Assembly (NCBI GenBank): GCA_038230275.1
Contig: JBBRNO010000126.1
Coordinates: 1-20,217 of the forward strand
From: JANXXV01 sp038230275
GTDB taxonomy: Bacteria > Acidobacteriota > Terriglobia > Bryobacterales > Bryobacteraceae
DNA length: 20,217 nt
Reading direction: 5' to 3'
The notes beneath the pieces were generated by a model, which did no database searches, was not told the DNA's origin, and was given only the letters and a program-made list of their open reading frames with translations. Every line of letters starts with the position of its first letter. Positions within the stretch are counted from its first letter, which is position 1. The translations under genes were made by a program, and so were the position numbers. Shown here one piece after another: positions 7,068-14,050 of the stretch.

Positions 7068-7724
7068 ATGCCGATCCTCCAATCCCCATTACTCGCCGCG
7101 CTTCCATGGCTCAACCATGGCTTTGGAGTCAGAAGTTCAGAGAACTGGATTCCCACCTATACACACCTGAAGCAGATCCATTCTAATAAGGTAGTCGTTG
7201 CGGATGGGCGCCGCGGCAATTTGGAAGAAGGAGATGCCCTGGTTACCAGTGAAGCCGGTAATTGGATTGGCATCCGTACGGCAGACTGCGTACCCGTGCT
7301 TATCGCCGACCCCGAACATCGAGTGGCGGCGGCAATTCACGCGGGTTGGCGAGGCACCGTGGCGTCCATCGTAAGCCACGCCGTCGAAAGAATGACACAG
7401 CAGTTCCGCAGCGATCCAGGCCGGCTGCTAGTAGCAATTGGACCTGCCATCGGACCTTGTTGCTTCGAAGTTGGCCCCGAAGTCGCTGAACAATTCCACT
7501 CCAGCTCCCGCACCATAGACCTCCCGGCCGCAAACTCAGAACGGCTAGTTGCCTCTGGCGTGCCGAAGACACAAATAGACGTCATTCGTCTATGCACCGT
7601 CTGCAGCGGCCCAGGCCAATTCCACTCCTTCCGCCGCGACAAACAGCAGTCCGGCCGGATGGTTTCCGCGATCTGTATCGAATTTAGGGATGAAAAAAGC
7701 GCGGGCGGTAAGCCCGCGCTCTAG
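7068..7724 (+). CDS. pgeF: Peptidoglycan editing factor / multicopper-oxidase-like YfiH-LACC1 family protein
   Basis: This 218-residue protein has the family's motifs in order: H-L-K-Q-I-H, T-A-D-C-V-P-V-L, H-A-G-W-R-G-T, G-P-A-I-G-P-C-C-F-E-V and F-H-S-F-R-R-D. The His and Cys residues of these motifs form the zinc site. In Escherichia coli the homologue edits misincorporated residues in muropeptides, and relatives act on purine nucleosides; which applies here cannot be told. No Shine-Dalgarno precedes the ATG, but TAAAAT (7053-7058) lies 9 bases upstream, consistent with a very short or absent leader. The last codons (from about 7698) are built from the hairpin that serves the opposite strand as a terminator, so the C-terminal S-A-G-G-K-P-A-L is probably dictated by that element and not by function. 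Confidence 0.9.
   Translation: MPILQSPLLAALPWLNHGFGVRSSENWIPTYTHLKQIHSNKVVVADGRRGNLEEGDALVTSEAGNWIGIRTADCVPVLIADPEHRVAAAIHAGWRGTVASIVSHAVERMTQQFRSDPGRLLVAIGPAIGPCCFEVGPEVAEQFHSSSRTIDLPAANSERLVASGVPKTQIDVIRLCTVCSGPGQFHSFRRDKQQSGRMVSAICIEFRDEKSAGGKPAL
7693..7720 (-). terminator. Intrinsic terminator of the dksA-like gene, embedded in the pgeF 3' end
   Basis: A perfect 9-bp stem (AGCGCGGGC 7698-7706 with GCCCGCGCT 7712-7720) encloses a 5-base loop. On the minus strand it is followed by six T (7693-7698). It lies 33 bases after the dksA-like stop. On the plus strand no T-run follows, so it is directional for the minus-strand gene. Confidence 0.85.
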
Positions 7725-7753
7725 AAATAGGAGGAGTAGCCTGAACCGGAAAA

Positions 7754-8137
7754 TTAAGCGGCGTTTACCAGCAGATCATCAAACGATTCGGACCCATCTT
7801 CCTGTGCCTTGTCGGCTGCCTCTTGGCATTGGATGCAGTACGGCGTCCACGGTACCGCGGCAACCCGCTTCGGGCTGATATCTTCATCGCAGTGCACGCA
7901 CACACCAAACGATCCATCGTCAATACGGCGCAACGCCGCACGCACGTTCCGCAGGAGGTTCGATTCGCGATCCAAATTCCGAATCGCTAACTCACGCTCT
8001 GCCGCGTTCTGCACTTCATCCAGCGCGTCCGGGCTCTTTTCAATCGTGATTCCATCCCGATTGCGAAGTACGCCCACCAGTTCTGCCTGTCTGCTCTCCA
8101 AAATTTCTTTGTACTTGGTCACTTCACTCTTTGTCAT
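7754..8137 (-). CDS. DksA/TraR-family C4 zinc-finger protein
   Basis: This 127-residue protein starts with a coiled coil (about residues 5-72) and ends with a C4 zinc finger, Cys80-x2-Cys83-x17-Cys101-x2-Cys104, the DksA/TraR spacing. Proteins of this type enter the RNA polymerase secondary channel and, with ppGpp, shift promoter choice. The usual acidic pair at the coiled-coil tip is not obvious; an E-K-S-P-D-A-L-D-E stretch at 33-41 may replace it, so activity like E. coli DksA is not assured. A strong Shine-Dalgarno (AAGGAGA, 8145-8151) sits 7 bases before the ATG. The gene stands alone between its own long leader and its own terminator, as expected for a separately regulated global factor. 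Confidence 0.92.
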   Translation of the reverse strand: MTKSEVTKYKEILESRQAELVGVLRNRDGITIEKSPDALDEVQNAAERELAIRNLDRESNLLRNVRAALRRIDDGSFGVCVHCDEDISPKRVAAVPWTPYCIQCQEAADKAQEDGSESFDDLLVNAA

Positions 8138-8206
8138 GGCTGCTTCTCCTTACTTCTCTCTACGTTGTCTCAGTACGCCTCGGTTTTCAATACGGTATAG
8201 ACGTGC

Positions 8207-8222
8207 AACTTTGGTCAAAGTT
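8207..8222. promoter_or_regulatory. 16-bp palindrome in the dksA leader
   Basis: AACTTTG (8207-8213) and CAAAGTT (8216-8222) are exact inverted copies around GT, 70 bases upstream of the dksA-like start codon. It could be an operator or an RNA hairpin in the leader. Confidence 0.35.
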
Positions 8223-8317
8223 ACAAATTCTTCCAGTCTTGGAGAGGGTCGGAACTACACCGCGTCACAGACTCGCTGTTAGCGGATTCGGACAACCTAA
8301 GAGAACTTGCTCCAAGA

Positions 8318-8344
8318 ATCATAGCACAACTCTCAGCAATTCAA
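8318..8344 (-). promoter_or_regulatory. Candidate extended -10 promoter for the dksA-like gene
   Basis: On the minus strand TTGAAT (8344-8339) is followed after 15 bases by TATGAT (8323-8318), preceded by TG one base away (extended -10). The spacing is short, but the extended -10 compensates. The distance to the start codon would give a leader of about 170 bases. Prediction only. Confidence 0.3.
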
Positions 8345-8537
8345 CTGCCAGACACTTCGATGCTTCGAATTACCAAAAAGTTCCAACGGAACGCACAACC
8401 CTTTGGGTTAAGAACCCATATCGGACAGAATCATCACTTTGATTACCCTTCTTTGAAGATTGACGCAATTTACCTTCAAAAGGTCTATCCAAGATCACGG
8501 ACGATTCTACACCCAAAATCTTCGCACCCGGTGAAAA

Positions 8538-10400
8538 TTACTGGATGCGAAATTTTCCGAACGCCACGCTCAGCTTCCGCCCATCCCCCGGCGGCGCGTA
8601 CACCCGGTCCGCGGACAGCGTAATGAGCGTTTCTGCTTTGCCGACACTCGCCGCCGGCATCTCAGCCGAAAGTTCAAGTTGACCAGCGGTAGCTTGCAGC
8701 GCGAATGTCGCCAGCAATACGCCATCGGCTCGCACCGTCAAATGCAGCGGGCCGCTCTGCAGCAACTCTTCCAGCGGGTGGCCACTCAGGTACAATTTTT
8801 CGCCAGCCGCCTTCGGCGCACCCAGCCTTACCTCCGCCGCATCCGACATCCATCGGTGATCGATTTCTATCGGATACCAGCCTTTTCCAAACTGATCACT
8901 ATACAGCGCTTCGCCCGCATCCACGGATTTCGGCAACTCCGGCTTCCACGTCGACAGCGCCAACTTGGAATAGAAACCCGTAATATTCAAAAGTCTCTCG
9001 CCGGAAGCTTCATAAACTACAGCTTGCCCCCGCTGCAGCGCCATCAAGGTAGGCGCCGCTGGCAGCACAAACTCCCGCGGCTCCCCAATATCGGGATGCG
9101 CGTCGATCTGATCCTCCGACCCCGGCACAAGGTACACCTCCGAAATTCCCAGCAAGCGGAATGGCCGGTCCGCGAATCCCGTCCAGAACAGTTCGCTCCG
9201 CACGCCCTTCAGCAAAATCATCTTGCCGGGATGCAGCTCATGCGCCCGTTCCACTCCGCGTACCAACCCGCGCAGCGCCCGGCTCCGGTGAAAGTTCCAG
9301 GCAGTCTGCGCCTCCGTCACCGTGGCATTACTGGCCAGGTAAATCAGCGCCAAGCCAATAGCGCCAATTCGCGCTACGACACCGGATTTCCACGCCTCTA
9401 CCATCCCCCAAGCTCCCAAAATCGCCAGTCCGATCACCGGAATTGTGTTGTAGTAATACGAAACGTGATCGCGCAGCGGCAGCAGCGGCGAAAGCACAAT
9501 CGCAAACCAACTGACGCAAAATGCCGCCAGCCATTCGCGCCGGTACAGCTTCCACAGTACGAACCCGGCAATCGCGCCCAAAAGTAGATAAGTGCCCGCC
9601 GCCATCAGCCACTCCGGACCATATCCCAGATTCTTCATCCGCTCCGGTCCCATCGCCCACCGCCAGTAAGTTCCGAATGAAGTGAACATGCTGGAATCCC
9701 AATGCATCGCGTAAGTGCCCGTCTTACTGCCGGGAGAAACGCGGCTATGTACCGCCGTATAGATCGCCGACGCCCAAAACAACGGCGCCGTCCGCCACAA
9801 ATACTTCCGCGCGCAAAACAGCGCGTAGCTGAATGCCAGCGCGGGGTAAACCACGTTCAATTCCAAGGCGCCGAAGCCCAGCAAAAACACCACCCACTGC
9901 CAGACGTAGTACTTCCGCTCGCCCGTCTCCACATACTGCAGAAACAGCCGGAACGCCAGCAGGATAAAGAACGCGCACAGCACCTGGTTATAACTGGAAG
10001 TCCACGACATTGCGGCCGAAAGCGCGCTGTTCACCATCCACAAAATAGGCGCCAGAAACCCAGCCGCCCGGGATCGCGTCAACCGCAACGTCACCGAACA
10101 AAGCAGCACCAGGTTGGCGAATTGAGTCAAAAAGACCCAGATGCGGAACGGAAGTGCCTCCACGCCGAACAGGGAATAGAACAATAGAAAGAACCCGCGT
10201 TCGCTCCACGGCCGGATGGTGCCCTGCGCCATCGGCGCGAACATCACATGCCAAAGGTCTTGCGGACGATTGACCATCTGCCGCAATCCCAGCCACGCAA
10301 AGTCGTCTTGAAAAAACCAGGCGTTCAGCCCCAGCCAGTAAAGCGCCAGGCACAGCAGGCTAGGAACGGTCCAGTAGGCAACGCGCCCAACGCGCGTCAT
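8538..10400 (-). CDS. Polytopic membrane protein, GT-C-like glycosyltransferase with C-terminal periplasmic beta module
   Basis: This 620-residue protein has about nine to eleven hydrophobic segments within residues 8-360. An acidic D-D motif (residues 32-33, F-F-Q-D-D-F) sits in the first extracytoplasmic loop, the place where GT-C enzymes using lipid-linked sugars carry their catalytic acid. The last ~230 residues are soluble. The final ~110 (from K-G-W-Y-P-I-E, then R-W-M) form a beta-rich module alignable with the C-terminal part of the lipoprotein encoded just upstream. It probably transfers a sugar to a lipid, glycan or protein on the outer face of the membrane; donor and acceptor are unknown. 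Its ATG overlaps the lipoprotein stop (ATGA, 10397-10400), so it is third in a coupled operon. Confidence 0.75.
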   Translation of the reverse strand: MTRVGRVAYWTVPSLLCLALYWLGLNAWFFQDDFAWLGLRQMVNRPQDLWHVMFAPMAQGTIRPWSERGFFLLFYSLFGVEALPFRIWVFLTQFANLVLLCSVTLRLTRSRAAGFLAPILWMVNSALSAAMSWTSSYNQVLCAFFILLAFRLFLQYVETGERKYYVWQWVVFLLGFGALELNVVYPALAFSYALFCARKYLWRTAPLFWASAIYTAVHSRVSPGSKTGTYAMHWDSSMFTSFGTYWRWAMGPERMKNLGYGPEWLMAAGTYLLLGAIAGFVLWKLYRREWLAAFCVSWFAIVLSPLLPLRDHVSYYYNTIPVIGLAILGAWGMVEAWKSGVVARIGAIGLALIYLASNATVTEAQTAWNFHRSRALRGLVRGVERAHELHPGKMILLKGVRSELFWTGFADRPFRLLGISEVYLVPGSEDQIDAHPDIGEPREFVLPAAPTLMALQRGQAVVYEASGERLLNITGFYSKLALSTWKPELPKSVDAGEALYSDQFGKGWYPIEIDHRWMSDAAEVRLGAPKAAGEKLYLSGHPLEELLQSGPLHLTVRADGVLLATFALQATAGQLELSAEMPAASVGKAETLITLSADRVYAPPGDGRKLSVAFGKFRIQ

Positions 10401-10918
10401 TTTGCTTCGAAGCCGATCGAACTTACCACCACTCCCAATTCCCGCTGATCGGCCGCGCCCGGAGGCAGAAATTTATCCAGCGCGAACTCCACCGTCACCG
10501 CATCGGCCCCCAACGCGGAAGCAGGCACATCTTTGGAATAGGTATAGTCTCCCGCTTTGGTGTACGTCTCGCTCGCAATGGCCGCGCCGTTCACATTCGC
10601 CGTCAGTGTGGTCGATTTCACCTGCCCCATGATGGCTTCCGGAATATTCATCTTCACCACCAGCGTCGCGCCCTTCTGCGGTGCATTGAGCGGCGGCCGC
10701 AGCGTAACGGAAAACTTTCCCATCGTCCAGCGCCAAGCGTTTCCTTCCACATCGTGAAAGCCCTTCAGCAACTGAACCGAGGCTCGCGCATCGGCCATGT
10801 TCACCACCGATGCCAAGCTAGGCCCCGCTTCGTCGGTAGCCTCGACGCGCGTCTTCTTGGCCCGTTTGCAACCCCCCACCAGGACCACACATAGCAATAC
10901 AGAAACCAGTAACTTCAA
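10397..10918 (-). CDS. Small lipoprotein with a beta-sandwich-like module shared with the membrane protein downstream
   Basis: TTG at 10918 is preferred. It follows a Shine-Dalgarno (GAGAGG, 10932-10927) by 8 bases and overlaps the upstream stop as TTGA. A GTG at 10927 in the same frame would leave no room for a Shine-Dalgarno. The 173-residue product begins with a lipoprotein signal (M-K-L-L-V-S-V-L-L-C-V-V-L-V-G-G-C) with the lipidated cysteine at residue 17. Residues ~50-170 read K-G-F-H-x-x-E...R-W, L-T-A-N-V-N-G, P-A-S-A-L-G and P-P-G-A-A-D-Q-R-E-L-G-V. The same pattern is at the C-terminus of the next gene's product. This suggests a carbohydrate- or surface-binding fold; no function can be named. 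Confidence 0.75.
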   Translation of the reverse strand: MKLLVSVLLCVVLVGGCKRAKKTRVEATDEAGPSLASVVNMADARASVQLLKGFHDVEGNAWRWTMGKFSVTLRPPLNAPQKGATLVVKMNIPEAIMGQVKSTTLTANVNGAAIASETYTKAGDYTYSKDVPASALGADAVTVEFALDKFLPPGAADQRELGVVVSSIGFEAK

Positions 10919-12966
10919 TCCCCACACCTCTCAACCTGCACCAGACAACTATAGAAGGAAGGACTGCCGCCCAGATCCGTCAGCCTCTCGGAAGTCAGCG
11001 CGTTGATCCCCTGCCCGTTGGACGCCCGCTTGCCCCAACGCACGGAGGGCGCCCGCACCACGCCCGCATTCACTACCCCATCCACGTCCGCCGTAAGCAG
11101 GCAACTGCCACGTTCATTGAACACCCGCACCCGGTCGCCATTGACGATCTCCCGCGCAGCCGCGTCTTCCGAACACATCGCCAACCGGTCCGTCTGGCCG
11201 TCCACATCCGCCCGATTGCCGAAAGTAGAATTCATACTGTCATCGTTCTTTGAAGAGATCAGCTCCAAAGGAAATTGCGCCAGCAATGTCGCTGACCCTA
11301 ACCGCGATTCCACCGGCGCCGTATATTCCAAATTGTCCTTGTCAAGCTCAGCCTTGCCCGACGGCGTTCCAAATCCGCCTTCCGCAAAAGGCAGAAACGG
11401 AGTGCCTGGTTCGGAAATCTGCAACCGGACAAAATGTTCCCGCTCCAGTTGCTCCAAAGTAATGCCCTTGATAAACGGATGGTCGCTGGCAAGTAGCGTA
11501 CGGATCATATCGTCTTCCGTGTCCCGGAAACAAGGCTCTTCGAATCCCATCCGCTCGGCCAGTAAACGGAAAATCTCGACATTCGATTTCGTCTCGCCCG
11601 GTGCAGGCAATGCCGGCCGCGCCAATTGCAAATAGTAATGGCCGTATGCCAAATAAAGATCGGTGTGCTCCAGAAATGTAGTAACCGGCAGCAGGATATC
11701 CGCGTGATCGGCAGTGTCAGTCTGAAACTGCTCCAGCACAACAGTAAACAAATCGGGCCGGCGCAACCCCGCACGCACCCGATTCTGCGCCGGCGCAATC
11801 GCCGCCGGATTCGAATTATAAACCACCATCGCCTTCACCGGCGGGCCGTCCAAATCGTTCAGCGCCGCCGCCAGTGACGACATATTCACCAGCCGCGCCG
11901 GCCGGCCAAGCGCCGACAAATTTTGCAATTCCGGCATCTCCAAACCCGCACGGTTCACCTGAAAGCCCTGCGAAGTAGACAACTGAATGCCCCCGCCAGC
12001 TTCCCGAAACGACCCCACCAGCACCGGCAGCAACGAGATAGCCTGCACCGCCGCACCGCCGCGTTCACTCCGCTGCACCCCATAATTCAACCGGATCACC
12101 GCCGGCCGCGTAGTCGCATACTCGCGCGCCAACGTGACAATCTCTTCCCGGCCAATCCCGGTTAAAGCCTCCACGCGTTCCGGCTTATACTGCTTCACCC
12201 GCTCCCGCAGCGCTTCAAACCCCGTGGCATACTTCGCCACATAATCGGCATCGTGCAGATTCTCGCCGATGATCACATGCATCATCCCTAAAGCCAACGC
12301 CAGATCGCTGCCGGGATAAACTCCAAAATGCTTGTCCGCCAACTTTCCATTCCGCGTTTTCACCGGATCGATGGTGTAGAACTTAGCGCCCTTCCGCCGC
12401 GCGTCCACGATGAACGGCCAAAGGTGGACGTTCGTCCCCAAAATATTCGCGCCCCACGCGATAATCAGCTTCGAATGAACAAACTGCTCCGGCTCGGTGC
12501 CATAACGCGATCCCAGCGCCTCATTCGTCCCTACCATACCCGCAGCCGAACAAATCGTCCGGTCCAGCCGGGAGGCCCCCAGTCGATGAAAGAACCGCCG
12601 GTCCATTCCGTTCCCATTCAGGAATCCCATCGTGCCGGCGTAGCTATAAGGAAGAATCGCCTCCGAACCGAACTCCGCGGCAATCCCCTGCAACCTCTCC
12701 GCGATAGTATCCAGCGCCACGTCCCACGAGATTCGCTCAAAGCGCCCCTCGCCCTTCGCCCCAACGCGCCGCTGCGGATAAAGCAACCGGTCCGGCGAAT
12801 ACTCCCGCTCCAGATACTTGGCCACCTTCCCGCACAGGAACCCGCGCGTAATCGGATGATCCGCACGGCCCCGCAGCTTCGAACCCACACCGTTCTCCAC
12901 CTGCAGCACCAGCCCGCAAGCATCCGGACAATCAAGCGCGCAAACACTATGGCGTATCTCTGGCAT
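10915..12966 (-). CDS. Molybdopterin-dependent oxidoreductase with one [4Fe-4S] cluster (formate dehydrogenase/thiosulfate reductase superfamily)
   Basis: The 683-residue catalytic subunit carries an N-terminal [4Fe-4S] motif Cys9-x3-Cys13-x3-Cys17-x27-Cys45 with Lys47 behind it. The central molybdopterin domains include W-G-A-N-I-L-G-T-N and G-x-H-Y-Y-L-Q-L. A C-terminal dinucleotide-binding domain follows (from about 570; N-D-D-S-M-N-S, V-N-G-D-R-V-R-V-F). The likely metal-ligand region is R-T-I-C-S-A-A-G. There is no Tat signal, so it should be cytoplasmic. No electron-transfer subunit is encoded beside it, which leaves partner and substrate unknown. ATG at 12966 is chosen over an in-frame TTG at 12972, because TATAAT (12978-12973) ends only 6 bases before the ATG. 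It is the first gene of a three-gene operon. Confidence 0.9.
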   Translation of the reverse strand: MPEIRHSVCALDCPDACGLVLQVENGVGSKLRGRADHPITRGFLCGKVAKYLEREYSPDRLLYPQRRVGAKGEGRFERISWDVALDTIAERLQGIAAEFGSEAILPYSYAGTMGFLNGNGMDRRFFHRLGASRLDRTICSAAGMVGTNEALGSRYGTEPEQFVHSKLIIAWGANILGTNVHLWPFIVDARRKGAKFYTIDPVKTRNGKLADKHFGVYPGSDLALALGMMHVIIGENLHDADYVAKYATGFEALRERVKQYKPERVEALTGIGREEIVTLAREYATTRPAVIRLNYGVQRSERGGAAVQAISLLPVLVGSFREAGGGIQLSTSQGFQVNRAGLEMPELQNLSALGRPARLVNMSSLAAALNDLDGPPVKAMVVYNSNPAAIAPAQNRVRAGLRRPDLFTVVLEQFQTDTADHADILLPVTTFLEHTDLYLAYGHYYLQLARPALPAPGETKSNVEIFRLLAERMGFEEPCFRDTEDDMIRTLLASDHPFIKGITLEQLEREHFVRLQISEPGTPFLPFAEGGFGTPSGKAELDKDNLEYTAPVESRLGSATLLAQFPLELISSKNDDSMNSTFGNRADVDGQTDRLAMCSEDAAAREIVNGDRVRVFNERGSCLLTADVDGVVNAGVVRAPSVRWGKRASNGQGINALTSERLTDLGGSPSFYSCLVQVERCGD
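10927..10932 (-). promoter_or_regulatory. Shine-Dalgarno that fixes the lipoprotein start at TTG 10918
   Basis: GAGAGG on the minus strand is 8 bases before TTG (10918-10916) and immediately before an alternative GTG (10927-10925), which would be too close. It lies inside the 3' end of the molybdoenzyme gene. Confidence 0.55.
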
Positions 12967-12972
12967 CTTCAA

Positions 12973-12978
12973 ATTATA
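12973..12978 (-). promoter_or_regulatory. Perfect -10 hexamer implying a leaderless molybdoenzyme mRNA
   Basis: TATAAT on the minus strand ends 6 bases before the ATG at 12966, so transcription should begin at or next to the start codon. There is no Shine-Dalgarno and no good -35 at 16-18 bases. The prediction rests on consensus and geometry. Confidence 0.4.
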
Positions 12979-13095
12979 AAGGAGTTGTCACCGCCGGAGT
13001 TATTTCACTACCAGATCCAATTGGCCGGTCGGGGAAGAACTTTTCGTGCAGGATACGCCTCCGCCCCGAGCTGTTCGCGCCCAACTATCCCGGGT
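12979..13095. other. Spacer with no recognised gene upstream of the molybdoenzyme
   Basis: Short frames on both strands show nothing recognisable. It would contain the -35 region of the molybdoenzyme promoter. Confidence 0.4.
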
Positions 13096-13173
13096 TTAAG
13101 CGCCGATCAAGCGATCCTCCGCTTGCCGGTACACCCAGTAAACAACCAGCACGTTCCAGCCTGTCTCCGTCAT
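13096..13173 (-). CDS. Tiny 25-codon frame coupled to the short ORF upstream
   Basis: ATG at 13173 overlaps the TGA of the preceding minus-strand frame (ATGA). The frame runs for 25 residues (M-T-E-T-G-W-N-V-L-V-V-Y-W-V-Y-R-Q-A-E-D, then R-L-I-G-A) to TAA at 13098-13096. It may be a genuine small protein or the frameshifted continuation of the same broken gene. It was not recognised. Confidence 0.25.
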   Translation of the reverse strand: MTETGWNVLVVYWVYRQAEDRLIGA

Positions 13174-13373
13174 GTAAACAACCTGCTGGCGCGGTCCTTA
13201 AGCGCTTTTAGAGTCTTGGCGACCTGTTCCTTGTTGCAAGTCGCAATATGGGTGTTGTTGGTCTGAAGAATACCGCCAAGGTCGGATTTGTTGGATGCGC
13301 CCGCGCGTAGTCTCTTGATCGTTGTTTCCTTCTCGCCGAAAGCCTCAAGGAAAGAATACGCAAAGTTGCCAAT
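13170..13373 (-). pseudogene. Short protein-like frame with ATT in the start position, possibly a truncated DNA-methyltransferase N-terminus
   Basis: The frame is open for 67 codons between TGA at 13376-13374 and TGA at 13172-13170. Its composition is protein-like: G-N-F-A-Y-S-F-L-E-A-F-G-E-K-E, then T-I-K-R-L-R-A-G, and a Lys-rich amphipathic C-terminus. The first possible codon is ATT. A good Shine-Dalgarno-like GGGAG (13386-13382) lies 8 bases before it, as if an ATG had mutated or ATT were used. The F-L-x-A-F-G-x-x-x-T-x-x-R-L-R pattern recalls the N-terminal segment of some large SAM-dependent DNA methyltransferases, but this is a weak resemblance. Codon use is less GC-rich than the neighbours, which would fit transferred DNA. 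Confidence 0.4.
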
Positions 13374-13407
13374 TCACTTATCTCCCTCAAAAAGCTATCT
13401 TTCTTTC

Positions 13408-13596
13408 GAAGGGATCAAGGTGATCGCGAAGTTCGACAACTCCCCGAACAATCCGCTCAATCCCGACCCCAAGAAGTTGGTTCGATGGGGTTCCGCGAGC
13501 GAGGACGAGATGGTGGATGTGTGGATTGAGTATGTGGATGTAGTAACCACATCTGATGCGGGCGGTCCTCCGATTGCGCCGCCGCTGCGGAACTAA
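13408..13596 (+). pseudogene. 3' remnant of a redoxin / copper ascorbate-dependent-monooxygenase-like gene
   Basis: From about codon 13411 the frame reads I-K-V-I-A-K-F-D-N-S-P-N-N-P-L-N-P-D-P-K, then V-R-W-G and E-M-V-D-V. This is the terminal motif (F-D-N-S-x-x-N-P-x-N-P-D-P, V-R-W-G, E-E-M) of large acidobacterial redoxin or monooxygenase-type proteins as I know them. Only the last ~60 residues remain. Upstream codons in the same frame do not look like the family, and no suitable start exists. It ends in TAA at 13594-13596. The 5' boundary abuts the divergent minus-strand frame, marking a rearrangement junction near 13387-13408. Confidence 0.65.
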
Positions 13597-14050
13597 CGCC
13601 ACCTTCTTCCCTCGCGCGCAGTGACAATCACCGGGCAAACTCGCATTGCGATAAATTCGATGCGTCAGAAACGGCTGACGTTCGGGTACCCACCCCGCCG
13701 TTCTCCCTTGAATGTGCGTTTGGATTTGGATTTGGATTTGGATTTGGATTTGGATTTGGATTTGTGCGGATCTGGAGGGCAGGTCTGGGGAATCCCTCAT
13801 CCCAAAATCAGGTAATTCCAATTAGTTCATTTACTGCACTATGTGCAGCATGATTGTCGGTATTGCGCCGGCAACTACGAAGACCAGGTCTCGCACGCGT
13901 TGCCCTGTCGACCTTGCGGCCCGCCAACCGGACGGTTGCAAATCCGGCGGTTCACGCCGCTTTCGTCTTCCCATTGACAAAGGTTTTTCTGGCCGAGGCT
14001 CACCCATCCTAAGCCGCTTCCAGTTGGACTGTCTCTCTGGCGCACGGTGA
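13597..14050. other. Gene-free stretch with a microsatellite and small inverted repeats
   Basis: No supportable gene is present. It holds the hexanucleotide repeat at 13719-13764, a hairpin CTGCAC-tat-GTGCAG (13834-13848) and a compact structured patch at 13879-13970. That patch includes the 6-bp inverted repeat CAACCG/CGGTTG and a G-G-C-G-G / C-C-G-C-T stem. Minus-strand codons around 13831-13900 (R-V-R-D-L-V-F-V-V-A-G-A-I-P-T) look faintly protein-like but are too few to assign. Confidence 0.45.
13719..13764 (+). repeat. Hexanucleotide microsatellite (TTTGGA)7 plus TTTG
   Basis: Seven exact tandem copies of TTTGGA are followed by a partial unit, 46 bases without a mismatch. A frame through it would read alternating Leu-Asp on the plus strand or Ile-Gln on the minus strand, but neither frame belongs to a recognised gene. 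The purity suggests recent expansion. Confidence 0.97.

Larger units (their letters stand above)
8138..8537. other. AT-richer intergenic region: leader of the dksA-like gene
   Basis: No plausible gene is seen in any frame. The region contains the dksA Shine-Dalgarno (8145-8151), a 16-bp palindrome (8207-8222), a promoter-like pair (8318-8344) and a small hairpin GGGTT-AAG-AACCC (8405-8417). Its composition is clearly lower in GC than both neighbours. An untranslated leader of about 170 bases is suggested but not proven. Confidence 0.5.

Noticed and set aside
9702..10187. A 161-codon plus-strand frame opposite the membrane protein gene
   Set aside because: Arg/Pro/Gln-rich antisense shadow of a high-GC gene; no initiation signal.
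13621..13815. A plus-strand frame with a Leu-Asp repeat resembling an RTX or calcium-binding tract
   Set aside because: It is the direct translation of a perfect microsatellite with unrelated sequence on both sides.
13387..13821. A 144-codon minus-strand frame with an Ile-Gln repeat
   Set aside because: The frame is kept open by the hexanucleotide repeat and by the antisense of the redoxin remnant; no Shine-Dalgarno and no protein-like pattern.
13879..13970. A tRNA-Cys-like fold: six-base GAAGAC/GTCTTC ends, an anticodon-arm-like CCGGA...TGCAAA-TCCGG and a GGCGG-TTC...CCGCT arm
   Set aside because: The anticodon-like loop has three extra bases, the T-like loop is one base short and lacks the invariant A, no D-arm can be drawn, and acceptor spacing is wrong. 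At best a decayed tRNA or chance structure; tRNAscan-SE would decide.
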